A DNA stretch of 64,000 bases from Pontivivens insulae (GTDB taxonomy: Bacteria > Pseudomonadota > Alphaproteobacteria > Rhodobacterales > Rhodobacteraceae), in the NCBI RefSeq assembly GCF_900302495.1, contig NZ_OMKW01000002.1:372001-436000 (forward strand), in the 5' to 3' direction. Every line of letters starts with the position of its first letter. The stretch's first letter is position 1. Positions 1 through 7,747 of this stretch are shown here, piece by piece. The notes under the pieces were generated by a model. The model saw only the letters and a list, made by a program, of their open reading frames with translations, ran no database searches and had not been told where the DNA came from. Made by a program: the position numbers and the translations under genes.

Positions 1-492
1 GAACGCAGCGCCCAGCGGCAGCAATGCGACGAGCTGTACCGCATCGGCGCCCGGCCGCACGATGACCAGCGCGCCCGCAAACCCGATGGCCAGCGCAAGC
101 CAGCGCAGCGGGCCCACATGTTCGCGCAGCAGCACGACCGACAGCGCGGTGGTGAACAGGGGAGCTGTCATGGCAAGGGCCGTCGCGCCGGCCAGAGACA
201 TCGAGCGCAACGCCATGAAAAAGCACCAAAGCGCGCCGAGCGCCAGAAAAGCCCGCCCCAGATGGATCAAGGGCCGTTTGGTCACGAACCCGGCCTTGCC
301 GTCGAGGGCGAGGACCAGTGCCACGACTATTGGAAGCGAGATAAGGTTGCGCAGGAACAGGATCTGGAACGGATCGAACCGCTGAACCAGTTCCTTGCCA
401 AAAGCGTCTGACAAGGTCAGGCAGAAAATACCCGCGCACATTACCCCAATGGCACGACCGGCCTGTTCCTTGCTGACGGTCATGTCGGACAT
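1..492 (-). CDS. EamA/DMT-family permease, 3' end cut by window
   Basis: The first 164 codons of an inner-membrane drug/metabolite-type transporter are visible. The chain is hydrophobic with alternating helices; typical EamA features include the loop reading PLFTTALSVVLLRE followed by WLALAIGFAGALVIVRPG. EamA proteins are usually near 300 residues with two five-helix repeats, so about half is missing. The start ATG at 492 gives MSDMTVSKEQ; a second in-frame ATG lies three codons later. The substrate cannot be told. The gene is divergent from fabD. Confidence 0.8.
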   Translation of the reverse strand, partial: MSDMTVSKEQAGRAIGVMCAGIFCLTLSDAFGKELVQRFDPFQILFLRNLISLPIVVALVLALDGKAGFVTKRPLIHLGRAFLALGALWCFFMALRSMSLAGATALAMTAPLFTTALSVVLLREHVGPLRWLALAIGFAGALVIVRPGADAVQLVALLPLGAAF

Positions 493-657
493 GCTTGGCT
501 ACTCCCTCTTCTCGTCGCTTAGCATGCCGGGACAGGCGGCGGATACTGTGGGTAATGGCGATATTGTAAGGGTACGTTGGCTGTCGCTGCGGGCTGCGGC
601 CTTGCCCCCTGACGCTACGGCGCATAAACCGAGGTTAAAGGAATTGGGAGGTTCACC

Positions 658-1602
658 ATGCGCGCATTCGTTTTCCCCGGGCAGGGCGCTCAAGCCATTG
701 GAATGGGCAAGGCTTTGGCAGAGGCCTATCCGGCTGCTCAGGCGGTTTTCGATGAGGTTGACGACGCACTTGGTGAAAAGCTCTCCACCTTGATTTGGGA
801 GGGTGAGGCAGAGACGCTGACACTGACAGCGAATGCGCAACCTGCCTTGATGGCGACCTCGCTTGCGGCCATGCGCGCGCTCGAGGCGGAAGGCGTTGCC
901 ATCGCAGATGCCGCTTACGTTGCGGGTCATTCGCTGGGCGAATATTCTGCACTCGCCGCAGCCGGAGCCCTCTCAATCGGTGATACGGCGCGCCTGCTGC
1001 GCACCCGCGGAACGGCAATGCAACAGGCCGTTCCGGTGGGCGTCGGCGCCATGGCCGCGCTTCTAGGCCTCGATTTTGCAACCGCGCAGGCCGTGGCAGA
1101 GGAGGCCGCGGGTGATGAGATTTGTCAGGCGGCCAACGACAATGATCCCGGTCAGGTCGTCGTCTCGGGACATTTGGCGGCTGTCGAGAGGGCCGTCGAA
1201 ATTGCGAAGGCGAAAGGTGCCAAGCGTGCGGTCATGTTGCCGGTAAGCGCGCCTTTCCACTGCGCCCTGATGGCACCGGCCGCAGATGTGATGGCAGAGG
1301 CGCTCGACGATGTCGATATCGCTGCACCCGCCGTGCCGCTGATCGCGAATGTCACCGCAGGACCGGTGTCAGAGCCAGCAATGATCCGGTCGCTGCTGGT
1401 TGATCAGGTCACAGGCTCCGTGCGCTGGCGGGAAAGCGTCGGTTACATGGCGGCAAATGGGGTGACAGAGATTTACGAGATCGGCGCGGGCAAGGCTTTG
1501 AGCGGCATGATCCGGCGCATCGAACGGGCGATTGGCTGTCAGGCCGTGGGTACGCCGGAAGATGTGGCCAAGGCTGTTGCGGCCATCAAAGGCACCGCAT
1601 GA
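658..1602 (+). CDS. fabD: Malonyl-CoA:ACP transacylase
   Basis: Cytosolic enzyme that moves malonyl groups from CoA to acyl carrier protein for type II fatty-acid synthesis. The 314-residue chain has the GQGAQ motif at residues 8-12 and the GHSLGE nucleophile elbow with Ser92; VSAPFHCALM near residue 200 carries the second catalytic histidine. The length is normal for FabD. GGGAGG lies shortly before the ATG. Its stop overlaps the next start (ATGA), and fabG and acpP follow, which supports a fatty-acid operon. Confidence 0.96.
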   Translation: MRAFVFPGQGAQAIGMGKALAEAYPAAQAVFDEVDDALGEKLSTLIWEGEAETLTLTANAQPALMATSLAAMRALEAEGVAIADAAYVAGHSLGEYSALAAAGALSIGDTARLLRTRGTAMQQAVPVGVGAMAALLGLDFATAQAVAEEAAGDEICQAANDNDPGQVVVSGHLAAVERAVEIAKAKGAKRAVMLPVSAPFHCALMAPAADVMAEALDDVDIAAPAVPLIANVTAGPVSEPAMIRSLLVDQVTGSVRWRESVGYMAANGVTEIYEIGAGKALSGMIRRIERAIGCQAVGTPEDVAKAVAAIKGTA

Positions 1603-2180
1603 GGGCCGCCCGCGGTCTATTGATTGCTGGTGCGTTGCTGGCATCTGCGCCCGCCGTGGCGCAGGATTGCGTAATCGACTGGGCCGTCCAGGGTGAAACG
1701 ATCCTGATGGCGGGGGAGGTCGGTTGGGACAGCCTCGATGCCTTCTATGCGCTGATCGATGATTTCCCAGACGTGACGGAGATCGTGCTAGAGCAGATCT
1801 GGGGCTCTTGCGACGATGAGGTGATGGTCGAGCTGGGCTATGCGATCCGCGATCTCGGCTTCGACACCTATCTCTTTGCCGATAGCGAAATCTATTCGGG
1901 TGGCGTCGACCTGTTTTTGGCCGGTGTCACACGCCGGATGGAGCGGGGTGCGATCGTTGGCGTTCACTCCTGGAGTGATGGCGTCCGTGACGGGGCCTCT
2001 TATCCCAGAGACTCGGCAGAGCATGATCTCAACCGCGACTACATCATCACCATGCTGGGTGATGACAGCTTTTACTGGTTCACGCTGGACGCGGCCCCTG
2101 CTGCGGGGATGCATACAATGACAGCGGACGAAATCCAGCGCTTTGGGCTTTTGACAGAAGCGCCGCTGCGCGGAAACTGA
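1599..2180 (+). CDS. Exported protein of unknown function, possibly ClpP/crotonase-like (COG3904 type)
   Basis: A 193-residue protein with a clear signal peptide (MRAARGLLIAGALLASAPAVAQ). The segment SGGVDLFLAGVTRRMERGAIVGVHSW resembles the region of periplasmic COG3904 proteins, which are related to the ClpP/crotonase fold; there a Ser-Ala-Cys type sequence precedes FLAG, whereas here it is SGGVD. The similarity is from memory and partial, so a catalytic role is uncertain. The start overlaps the fabD stop by 4 nt, so the two are probably translationally coupled. Export is odd for a gene placed inside a cytosolic fatty-acid operon. Confidence 0.6.
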   Translation: MRAARGLLIAGALLASAPAVAQDCVIDWAVQGETILMAGEVGWDSLDAFYALIDDFPDVTEIVLEQIWGSCDDEVMVELGYAIRDLGFDTYLFADSEIYSGGVDLFLAGVTRRMERGAIVGVHSWSDGVRDGASYPRDSAEHDLNRDYIITMLGDDSFYWFTLDAAPAAGMHTMTADEIQRFGLLTEAPLRGN

Positions 2181-2193
2181 AAAGGACTTTCAA

Positions 2194-2931
2194 ATGTTTG
2201 ATCTTACGGGAAAATCAGCGCTGATCACCGGCGCGTCTGGTGGCATTGGCGGCGCGATTGCAACCGCCCTGCATGAAGCGGGCGCAACGGTCGGGCTGTC
2301 AGGCACCCGCGAAGCGCCACTGCAAGAGCTTGCGGAAACGCTGGGGGAGCGGGCGCATGTGCTGCCGTGCAACCTGTCTGACGCTCAAGCCGTCGACGCG
2401 CTGCCCAAGCAGGCGGCGGAAGCGATGGGGTCGGTCGATATCCTGATCAACAATGCGGGCATCACGGCGGACAACATCTTCATGCGCATGTCCGATGACG
2501 AATGGGACCGTGTGATCAACGTCAACCTGACCTCTTCCATGCGGCTGTGCCGGGCGGTGATCCGTCCGATGATGAAGGCGCGCTGGGGCCGGATCGTGAA
2601 TGTCACTTCGGTCGTTGGCGTGACCGGCAATGGTGGTCAGGTGAACTACGCCGCGTCCAAGGCGGGGATGATCGGCATGACCAAGTCGATTGCGCAGGAA
2701 GTCGCCTCTCGCGGGATCACGGCAAACTGCATCGCGCCGGGCTTCATCACCACAGCCATGACCGACAAGCTGAACGACAAGCAAAAGGACGGGATCATGG
2801 GGGCCATCCCGGCGGGCCGGATGGGCACGGGTGAGGAAATCGCCAGTGCCGCGCTCTACCTGTCGAGCGCGGAATCGGGCTACGTCACCGGGCAGACGCT
2901 GCACGTCAATGGCGGTATGGCGATGATCTGA
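2194..2931 (+). CDS. fabG: 3-oxoacyl-ACP reductase
   Basis: NADPH-dependent short-chain dehydrogenase reducing 3-oxoacyl-ACP in fatty-acid elongation. It is 245 residues long. The cofactor glycine motif GASGGIGGA is at residues 13-21, NNAG at 86-89, and the catalytic Ser139, Tyr152 and Lys156 fit the SDR triad; the sequence continues with the FabG-like VASRGITANCIAPGFI. AAGGAC is a good ribosome site before the ATG at 2194. It follows the exported protein gene by 13 nt and precedes acpP. Confidence 0.96.
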   Translation: MFDLTGKSALITGASGGIGGAIATALHEAGATVGLSGTREAPLQELAETLGERAHVLPCNLSDAQAVDALPKQAAEAMGSVDILINNAGITADNIFMRMSDDEWDRVINVNLTSSMRLCRAVIRPMMKARWGRIVNVTSVVGVTGNGGQVNYAASKAGMIGMTKSIAQEVASRGITANCIAPGFITTAMTDKLNDKQKDGIMGAIPAGRMGTGEEIASAALYLSSAESGYVTGQTLHVNGGMAMI

Positions 2932-2938
2932 CGGGACC

Positions 2939-2959
2939 GGGTCGCGGGTGCGACCCTTG
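2939..2959 (+). terminator. Hairpin after fabG
   Basis: GGGTCGC (2939-2945) pairs with GCGACCC (2950-2956) around a 4-nt loop, followed by a short TTGT. It lies 7 nt after the fabG stop. The weak T-tract means it may only partly end transcription into acpP. Confidence 0.45.
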
Positions 2960-2983
2960 TAACGGCGGTGTGCGAAAACCATC

Positions 2984-3011
2984 TTGCCCAATCAGGCGGG
3001 TGTGGTATAGC
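2984..3011 (+). promoter_or_regulatory. Candidate acpP promoter
   Basis: TTGCCC (2984-2989) and TATAGC (3006-3011) are 16 nt apart, a fair match to a housekeeping sigma-70-type promoter. It would give acpP its own transcript with a leader of about 130 nt, in line with the high ACP demand of cells. This is by inspection only. Confidence 0.4.
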
Positions 3012-3082
3012 GCGCCGCGAACGGCCCCTGCGACATTGCGTTCGCGTGGTTTTGCCGTTACGGAAACATGACGCAATTGCAG

Positions 3083-3131
3083 GCCTTGCGGGGCAGGCGA
3101 CACGGGCAAGGGCCTAAGGCTTACCCCGCAA
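3083..3131 (+). promoter_or_regulatory. acpP leader with two mutually exclusive hairpins
   Basis: CCTTGC (3084-3089) can pair with GCAAGG (3106-3111). Alternatively TTGCGGGG (3086-3093) can pair with CCCCGCAA (3124-3131). The two stems share bases 3086-3089, so they exclude each other. The second ends a few bases before the ribosome site AAGGAAAAGAG of acpP. A regulatory role is inferred only. Confidence 0.35.
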
Positions 3132-3149
3132 CAGATAAGGAAAAGAGAT

Positions 3150-3383
3150 ATGAGCGACATCGCAGATCGCGTGAAGAAGATCGTTGTTGAGCACCTGAGC
3201 GTTGAAGAAGAGAAAGTGACCGAAAACGCGTCCTTCATCGACGACCTCGGCGCAGACAGCCTCGACACGGTTGAGCTGGTCATGGCCTTTGAAGAAGAGT
3301 TCGGCATCGAAATCCCGGACGACGCGGCAGAGACCATCCAGTCCTTCGGCGACGCAGTGTCCTTCATCCAGAAGAACGTCTGA
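3150..3383 (+). CDS. acpP: Acyl carrier protein
   Basis: A 77-residue acidic four-helix protein carrying growing acyl chains on a phosphopantetheine arm. The attachment motif [10 protein letters not shown] is present, with Ser37 as the modified residue. Length and composition are those of bacterial AcpP. AAGGAAAAGAG precedes the ATG. A terminator follows at 3413, and fabF lies 3 kb further on, separated by a sulfur-related operon. Confidence 0.97.
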   Translation: MSDIADRVKKIVVEHLSVEEEKVTENASFIDDLGADSLDTVELVMAFEEEFGIEIPDDAAETIQSFGDAVSFIQKNV

Positions 3384-3412
3384 TCCACTTTCGGTTCAGT
3401 GACATTTGAGAG

Positions 3413-3441
3413 GGGCGTGCCCAGGCGGGTGCGCCCTTTTT
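3413..3441 (+). terminator. Intrinsic terminator of acpP
   Basis: GGGCG (3413-3417) pairs with CGCCC (3432-3436), followed by five T (3437-3441), 30 nt after the acpP stop. Confidence 0.7.
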
Positions 3442-3467
3442 GTTTACGGTGGTGGCGATGGATCTGC

Positions 3468-4121
3468 CTACGCCATCAGAATAGCCGCGCAGATCATCGC
3501 CTGACCGGACCAGTAGAGAAACCAGAGCACGGTTGAGCTGAAGCGCCGTGCGCCACGTGTGTCGGGCCAGACAAACAATTCGAAGCCCAAAATTGCGTCC
3601 GAGGCGATGAAGGCGAGGGCTCCGATCAGAGCGAGGCTAAGAAAGCCGTGATCCGGCAACCCAAATGCCGCGAAACCCATCGCCAGAATAACCGCCACAT
3701 AGACAAGCACAGGCGCTTGCATGGCGCCCAGATGGGGCCAGAGCCGCCTCAGAATCGGGATTGCGAGTGCCAGCAATCCGGCGCAGGCCAGTATGCGCCA
3801 AGGTTGGCCCAAATAGAGGCCGCCGCCGCCTGACAGGTCCACGAACAACAGGACATATCCCAAATGGCCAAGCAGGAAGGCCGCCAAACCGAAGAGGAAG
3901 GCGCGCTCTCCATCGCGGGACAGGAAAAGATCGCCCGTCGCGCCCAACGCCAGTGCGACCGTAAGCATCCATGGTCCTGCTGAGAGCAGGCTGATCAGGG
4001 CGAGCGATGTGACCGGAACCACCTTGACGCCCGTGCGCAGGGCAGAGTTGGGTTGATGGACCAGATAGAGCCCGTAGCAAAGGGCGCAGATTGCTGAAAG
4101 GGCGCCGAGGGCGATCAGCAT
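3468..4121 (-). CDS. YhhN/TMEM86-family membrane protein (lysoplasmalogenase-like)
   Basis: A 217-residue protein made almost wholly of hydrophobic helices (about seven or eight). The central stretch GATGDLFLSRDGERAFLFG, followed by FLLGHLGYVLLF, matches the signature region of the YhhN family, whose eukaryotic member TMEM86B hydrolyses lysoplasmalogens. The activity of bacterial members is largely unknown. It starts 3 nt from the end of the upstream ArsR-type regulator gene, so they share a transcript. Confidence 0.75.
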   Translation of the reverse strand: MLIALGALSAICALCYGLYLVHQPNSALRTGVKVVPVTSLALISLLSAGPWMLTVALALGATGDLFLSRDGERAFLFGLAAFLLGHLGYVLLFVDLSGGGGLYLGQPWRILACAGLLALAIPILRRLWPHLGAMQAPVLVYVAVILAMGFAAFGLPDHGFLSLALIGALAFIASDAILGFELFVWPDTRGARRFSSTVLWFLYWSGQAMICAAILMA

Positions 4122-4124
4122 CTT

Positions 4125-4433
4125 CTAGGCATTGTCCGGCGCGCAAAACGTCTCGTAAAGCGCCTGCATCACCTGCAACGTCTTTGCATCAGCAATTCGG
4201 TAGTGGATGACCAACCCGTCCCGCCGAGTCGCGACGAGACCTGCCGCGCGCAGCTTGGCCAGATGCTGGCTGAGTGCGGATTGCGAAAGGTTCAATCGTG
4301 AAAGCAGCGCGCCCACAGATTGTTCGCCTTCGGCCAGTTGGCACAGGATCAACAGCCGCGCGGGGTTTCCCATAAGTTTCAGGCGGGCCGCGACCTCATC
4401 AGCGCGGGCTTCCAGTTCCACCAGATCTTTCAT
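4125..4433 (-). CDS. ArsR-family repressor of the BigR/SqrR persulfide-sensor type
   Basis: A 102-residue winged-helix protein; the recognition region reads LNLSQSALSQHLAKLRAAGL. Two cysteines, C31 and C97, are 66 residues apart, the same spacing as the redox pair of SqrR (C41/C107) and BigR (C42/C108), which form a polysulfide bridge on sensing persulfide. ATG at 4433 is preferred over an in-frame GTG one codon upstream. It is divergent from YeeE/YedE and persulfide dioxygenase-like genes, the known company of BigR. The call rests on cysteine spacing plus context. Confidence 0.85.
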   Translation of the reverse strand: MKDLVELEARADEVAARLKLMGNPARLLILCQLAEGEQSVGALLSRLNLSQSALSQHLAKLRAAGLVATRRDGLVIHYRIADAKTLQVMQALYETFCAPDNA

Positions 4434-4451
4434 CACCGGGTTACCTTAAAT

Positions 4452-4467
4452 ATTAGAATTGACTAAT
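4452..4467. promoter_or_regulatory. Likely operator of the persulfide regulator
   Basis: ATTAG (4452-4456) and CTAAT (4463-4467) form a perfect inverted repeat with a 6-nt spacer inside the AT-rich divergent region between the repressor and the permease gene. A -35-like TTGACT (4459-4464) overlaps it, so binding would block transcription. Confidence 0.55.
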
Positions 4468-4515
4468 TTAGATAATACTGATCTTACTGATCACAGGCGG
4501 CGTTTGCAACGGAGT

Positions 4516-4983
4516 ATGACGGATATGGAGACGGGTGTTCTGACAGCCTTTACGCCCTGGGCCTCGCTGGGCGGCGGCGTGTTGCTGGGACTTAGCACGG
4601 TGATGCTGATGGCATTACTGGGGCGCATTGCGGGGATCTCTGGAATCACGGCAGGGGCCTTTGCCCTCGTTCCTGATGGGAAGGGATTTCTGGCCGAGGG
4701 CGGCTGGCGCGTCGCGTTCGTTGCGGGCCTCGTGGCCGCACCCATGGTGATGGGTGTCTTCGGAGCGGGCGAAATCGCGCAGACCGTGCCTGACAATCTG
4801 CCACTGATGGCAGTCGCGGGCGTGCTTGTAGGGCTTGGCGCTGGATTGGGGTCTGGATGCACCTCCGGGCACGGTGTTTGTGGTTTGGCACGGCTTTCAC
4901 CCCGTTCGCTCGCATCGGTGCTGACCTTCATGGCGAGCGGTGCGGTTATGGTTGCTGTCCTGCGTCACGGCTTGGGAGGCTAG
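4516..4983 (+). CDS. YeeE/YedE-family permease (sulfur-compound transport), first of two
   Basis: A membrane protein of about 155 residues with helices typical of the YeeE/YedE (DUF395) family, including LVGLGAGLGSGCTSGHGVCGLARLSPRS, the conserved cysteine-containing loop. E. coli YeeE imports thiosulfate; relatives in BigR operons are thought to move sulfur species. The reading frame is open from a TTG at 4459, but that lies in the operator. ATG 4516 or ATG 4525 (GGAG 10 nt upstream of the latter) is preferred. The second permease gene begins 3 nt later. Confidence 0.85.
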   Translation: MTDMETGVLTAFTPWASLGGGVLLGLSTVMLMALLGRIAGISGITAGAFALVPDGKGFLAEGGWRVAFVAGLVAAPMVMGVFGAGEIAQTVPDNLPLMAVAGVLVGLGAGLGSGCTSGHGVCGLARLSPRSLASVLTFMASGAVMVAVLRHGLGG

Positions 4984-4986
4984 ATC

Positions 4987-5427
4987 ATGCGTGCACTGAA
5001 CGGATTTCTCAGCGGCTTGCTGTTTGGAATTGGCTTGGTCATCAGCGGAATGTCTGACCCTGCGAAGGTGTTGAACTTCCTAGATGTGTTCGGAACCTGG
5101 GATCCGAGCTTGGCCTTTGTGATGGGCGGCGCATCGGTCACGGCTTTTATCGGATACCGGATTGTGCTGCGCCGCGAGCGGCCAGCATTCGAGCCGCAGT
5201 TTCAGGTTCCGCGCACCAGCGGCGTCGACCGTCCGCTGATTGTGGGTGCGCTGGTTTTCGGTGCAGGCTGGGGACTGGGCGGGTTTTGTCCGGGACCAGC
5301 ATGGACCGCTCTGCCCCTGGGCGCGCCGGGGACGTTGATCTTCATTCCCGCAATGCTGATTGGCCTATGGCTGGGCCGAAGCACCAAAGTGAACGCTCTA
5401 GTTGCCGGGAGGCTGAACCATGTCTGA
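4987..5427 (+). CDS. DUF6691/YeeE-YedE-family permease, second of two
   Basis: A 146-residue membrane protein. It starts with the family pattern FLSGLLFGIGLVISGMSDPAKV and contains GAGWGLGGFCPGPA, equivalent to the cysteine loop of the partner permease. Together the two half-length proteins probably equal one full-length YeeE. It lies in an operon after the first permease and overlaps the hydrolase gene by 8 nt. The exact transported sulfur species is not shown by the sequence. Confidence 0.85.
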   Translation: MRALNGFLSGLLFGIGLVISGMSDPAKVLNFLDVFGTWDPSLAFVMGGASVTAFIGYRIVLRRERPAFEPQFQVPRTSGVDRPLIVGALVFGAGWGLGGFCPGPAWTALPLGAPGTLIFIPAMLIGLWLGRSTKVNALVAGRLNHV

Positions 5428-6331
5428 GCTCAATCAACCCATCGAACGTTTCTCGCCGTCAACCGGTGCAGGCTCGGCCAATGTGTGGGGGATCTACGAG
5501 CCTGAAAGCGGCTCAATCCAATATGTGTGCGCCTGCCCGGATACGAAAGAGGCGGCACTTATCGACGTCGTGCTCAATTACGACAGTGCGGCGGCCCGAT
5601 TGCGGACCGATGCGATGGATCAGGTTCTGGCTTTGATCGCGCGGGAGGGGCTGTCGGTAACGCAAATCCTCGACACGCATCCGCATGCGGATCACGTGAT
5701 GGCCTCGGCCCGGCTGCGCGACCGTCTCGGCGTGCCCAATGCAATTGGTGCAAAGGTGGAGGAGATCGCCGCGCTGTGGCGGGACTATTATCATATGGGT
5801 GCCGCTTTGACGCCTGCGCCGCATTTTGATCGCCTGCTGGAACCGGGTGATACGGTAACCGTCGGCATGCTGACATTGGAGGTGATGCTATCGCCCGGAC
5901 ACACGCTGGGTTCGATCAGTTATGTCACTGGCGATGCCGCGTTCGTGCATGACACGCTGATGCAGCCCGATGCAGGGACGTCTCGTGCCGATTTCCCCGG
6001 TGGGTCGTCCGCTGATCTGTGGGAGAGTATTCAGGCGATCCTGGCCTTGCCGCAGGATACGCGGCTGTTTGTCGGCCATGACTACGGGACGGACGCGCGC
6101 AAATTCCCAGAGTGGGAGGCGACGGTGGCCCAGCATCTCGACAGCAACAAGCACGTGCATCGTGATGCGGTGCGAGAGGACTATATCGCGACCCGCGATG
6201 CGCGCGATGCCACGTTATCGCTTCCCGGGCGGATGCTCGCGGCGTTGCAGATGAACCTGCGGGCGGGCAAGGAGCCGGAGGCCGAGGCGGATGGGCATTC
6301 CTATCTGAAAATTCCGCTCGGCAAATTCTGA
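5420..6331 (+). CDS. Metallo-beta-lactamase-fold persulfide dioxygenase-like protein (Blh/ETHE1 type)
   Basis: A 303-residue MBL-fold protein. The metal motif HPHADH is at residues 87-92, with further ligands at His161 (SPGHTLGS), Asp178 and His220 (FVGHDYG). The ETHE1-type stretch TSRADFPGG follows Asp178. ETHE1 enzymes oxidise glutathione persulfide to sulfite with one iron. The Agrobacterium Blh protein of the bigR operon has an extra DUF442 phosphatase-like domain, which is absent here. The operon with two YeeE/YedE permeases and the repressor supports sulfide detoxification. Confidence 0.85.
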   Translation: MSELNQPIERFSPSTGAGSANVWGIYEPESGSIQYVCACPDTKEAALIDVVLNYDSAAARLRTDAMDQVLALIAREGLSVTQILDTHPHADHVMASARLRDRLGVPNAIGAKVEEIAALWRDYYHMGAALTPAPHFDRLLEPGDTVTVGMLTLEVMLSPGHTLGSISYVTGDAAFVHDTLMQPDAGTSRADFPGGSSADLWESIQAILALPQDTRLFVGHDYGTDARKFPEWEATVAQHLDSNKHVHRDAVREDYIATRDARDATLSLPGRMLAALQMNLRAGKEPEAEADGHSYLKIPLGKF

Positions 6332-6423
6332 GTGCGGTTCGCGAATTGTCGCTGAAGCTGCGTCTTATCCCGGTGATTTCGCCTCAAAGCGCCGCCGGAC
6401 ACGGCTTGCGGCGGGTTCAAGCC

Positions 6424-6453
6424 TTGTCGTGCCCCCGCATGGAACGCTATATG
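6424..6453 (+). promoter_or_regulatory. Candidate fabF promoter
   Basis: TTGTCG (6424-6429) and TATATG (6448-6453) are 18 nt apart, ending 31 nt before the fabF ATG. It would place the start of transcription near 6460. Confidence 0.45.
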
Positions 6454-6484
6454 CCCTCCAACTAAGATTGCGAGGAGAGCGGGC

Positions 6485-7741
6485 ATGCGTCGTGTAGTCG
6501 TGACGGGTCTGGGAATGGTGACACCGCTGGCCAGCGGCGTCGAGGAAACGTGGAGCCGTTTGCTGGCGGGGGAAAGCGGGGCCGGTGAGATCACCCGGTT
6601 TGACGCCTCGGCCGTGACCACGAAGATCGCTTGCGAGGTTCCCTATGGCGACGGAACGGACGGGACATTCAACCCGGATGACTGGATGGCACCGAAAGAG
6701 GCGCGTAAGGTCGACACTTTTATTCAGTTCGCGATGGCTGCATCCATTCAGGCTGTCGAGGATTCGGGCTGGAAGCCCGAGGATCAGGAAGGGCAGGAGC
6801 GCACGGGCGTTTTGATCGGTTCGGGCATCGGTGGGCTGCAATCCATTGCGGACACGGCGATCATGATCAAGGAGAAGGGACCGCGCCGCGTGTCGCCGTT
6901 CTTTATACCGGGCTCGCTGATCAACCTGTGCTCGGGTCAGGTCTCTATCAAATATGGTTTCAAGGGTCCGAACCATGCGGTTGTGACGGCCTGTTCCACC
7001 GGCGCGCACGCGATTGGCGATGCAGCCCGGTTAATCGCCCTCGACGACGCGGATGTGATGATTGCCGGTGGTGCGGAAAGCGCGATCTGTGAGGTCGGCA
7101 TCGCAGGATTCAACGCCTGTAAAGCTTTGAGCACCAAGCGCAATGACGACCCTAAGGCGGCAAGCCGCCCCTATGATGCAGACCGCGATGGATTCGTGAT
7201 GGGCGAGGGTGCTGGAATTGTCGTGCTGGAAGAGTACGAGCACGCCAAAGCGCGCGGTGCCAAGATCTATGCCGAGGTTGTCGGCTATGGTCTGTCAGGA
7301 GATGCCTATCACATTACGGCCCCGGCAGAAGATGGCGATGGTGGCTATCGTTCGATGAAAGCGGCGTTGAAGCGCGCGGGCCTTGAGGCGGCTGATATCG
7401 ACTATATCAACGCGCACGGCACCTCGACCATGGCTGACACGATCGAGTTGGGCGCGGTTGAGCGGCTGATGGGCGATGCTGCGGCCAAAGCGACCATGTC
7501 TTCCACGAAATCGGCGACCGGGCATTTGCTGGGTGCAGCTGGGGCGATTGAGGCCATCTTCTCGATCCTTGCGATCCGGGATCAGATCGTGCCGCCGACC
7601 CTGAACCTGGAGAATCCTGCGGTTGAGACGCCTTTGAACCTGGCTCCGCTGAAGGCGCAGGAGCGCGAGGTGAATGTCGCGCTTTCGAACTCGTTCGGAT
7701 TTGGCGGCACGAATGCCTCCGTTATCTTTCAAAAGGTCTGA
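6485..7741 (+). CDS. fabF: 3-oxoacyl-ACP synthase II
   Basis: Condensing enzyme that elongates acyl-ACP with malonyl-ACP. It is 418 residues long. Catalytic Cys170 sits in TACSTGAH, His311 in NAHGTSTMAD, and His347 in SATGHLLGAAG, the Cys-His-His triad of the KAS II class. GAGGAGAG precedes the ATG. mltG begins 6 nt after the stop and probably shares the transcript, an arrangement also common in Gram-negative bacteria. Confidence 0.97.
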   Translation: MRRVVVTGLGMVTPLASGVEETWSRLLAGESGAGEITRFDASAVTTKIACEVPYGDGTDGTFNPDDWMAPKEARKVDTFIQFAMAASIQAVEDSGWKPEDQEGQERTGVLIGSGIGGLQSIADTAIMIKEKGPRRVSPFFIPGSLINLCSGQVSIKYGFKGPNHAVVTACSTGAHAIGDAARLIALDDADVMIAGGAESAICEVGIAGFNACKALSTKRNDDPKAASRPYDADRDGFVMGEGAGIVVLEEYEHAKARGAKIYAEVVGYGLSGDAYHITAPAEDGDGGYRSMKAALKRAGLEAADIDYINAHGTSTMADTIELGAVERLMGDAAAKATMSSTKSATGHLLGAAGAIEAIFSILAIRDQIVPPTLNLENPAVETPLNLAPLKAQEREVNVALSNSFGFGGTNASVIFQKV

Positions 7742-7747
7742 TCGTCC

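Noticed and set aside
4459-4515. Extended TTG start for the first YeeE/YedE permease
   Set aside because: The extension falls inside the operator and lacks a ribosome site; ATG 4516 or 4525 fits better.
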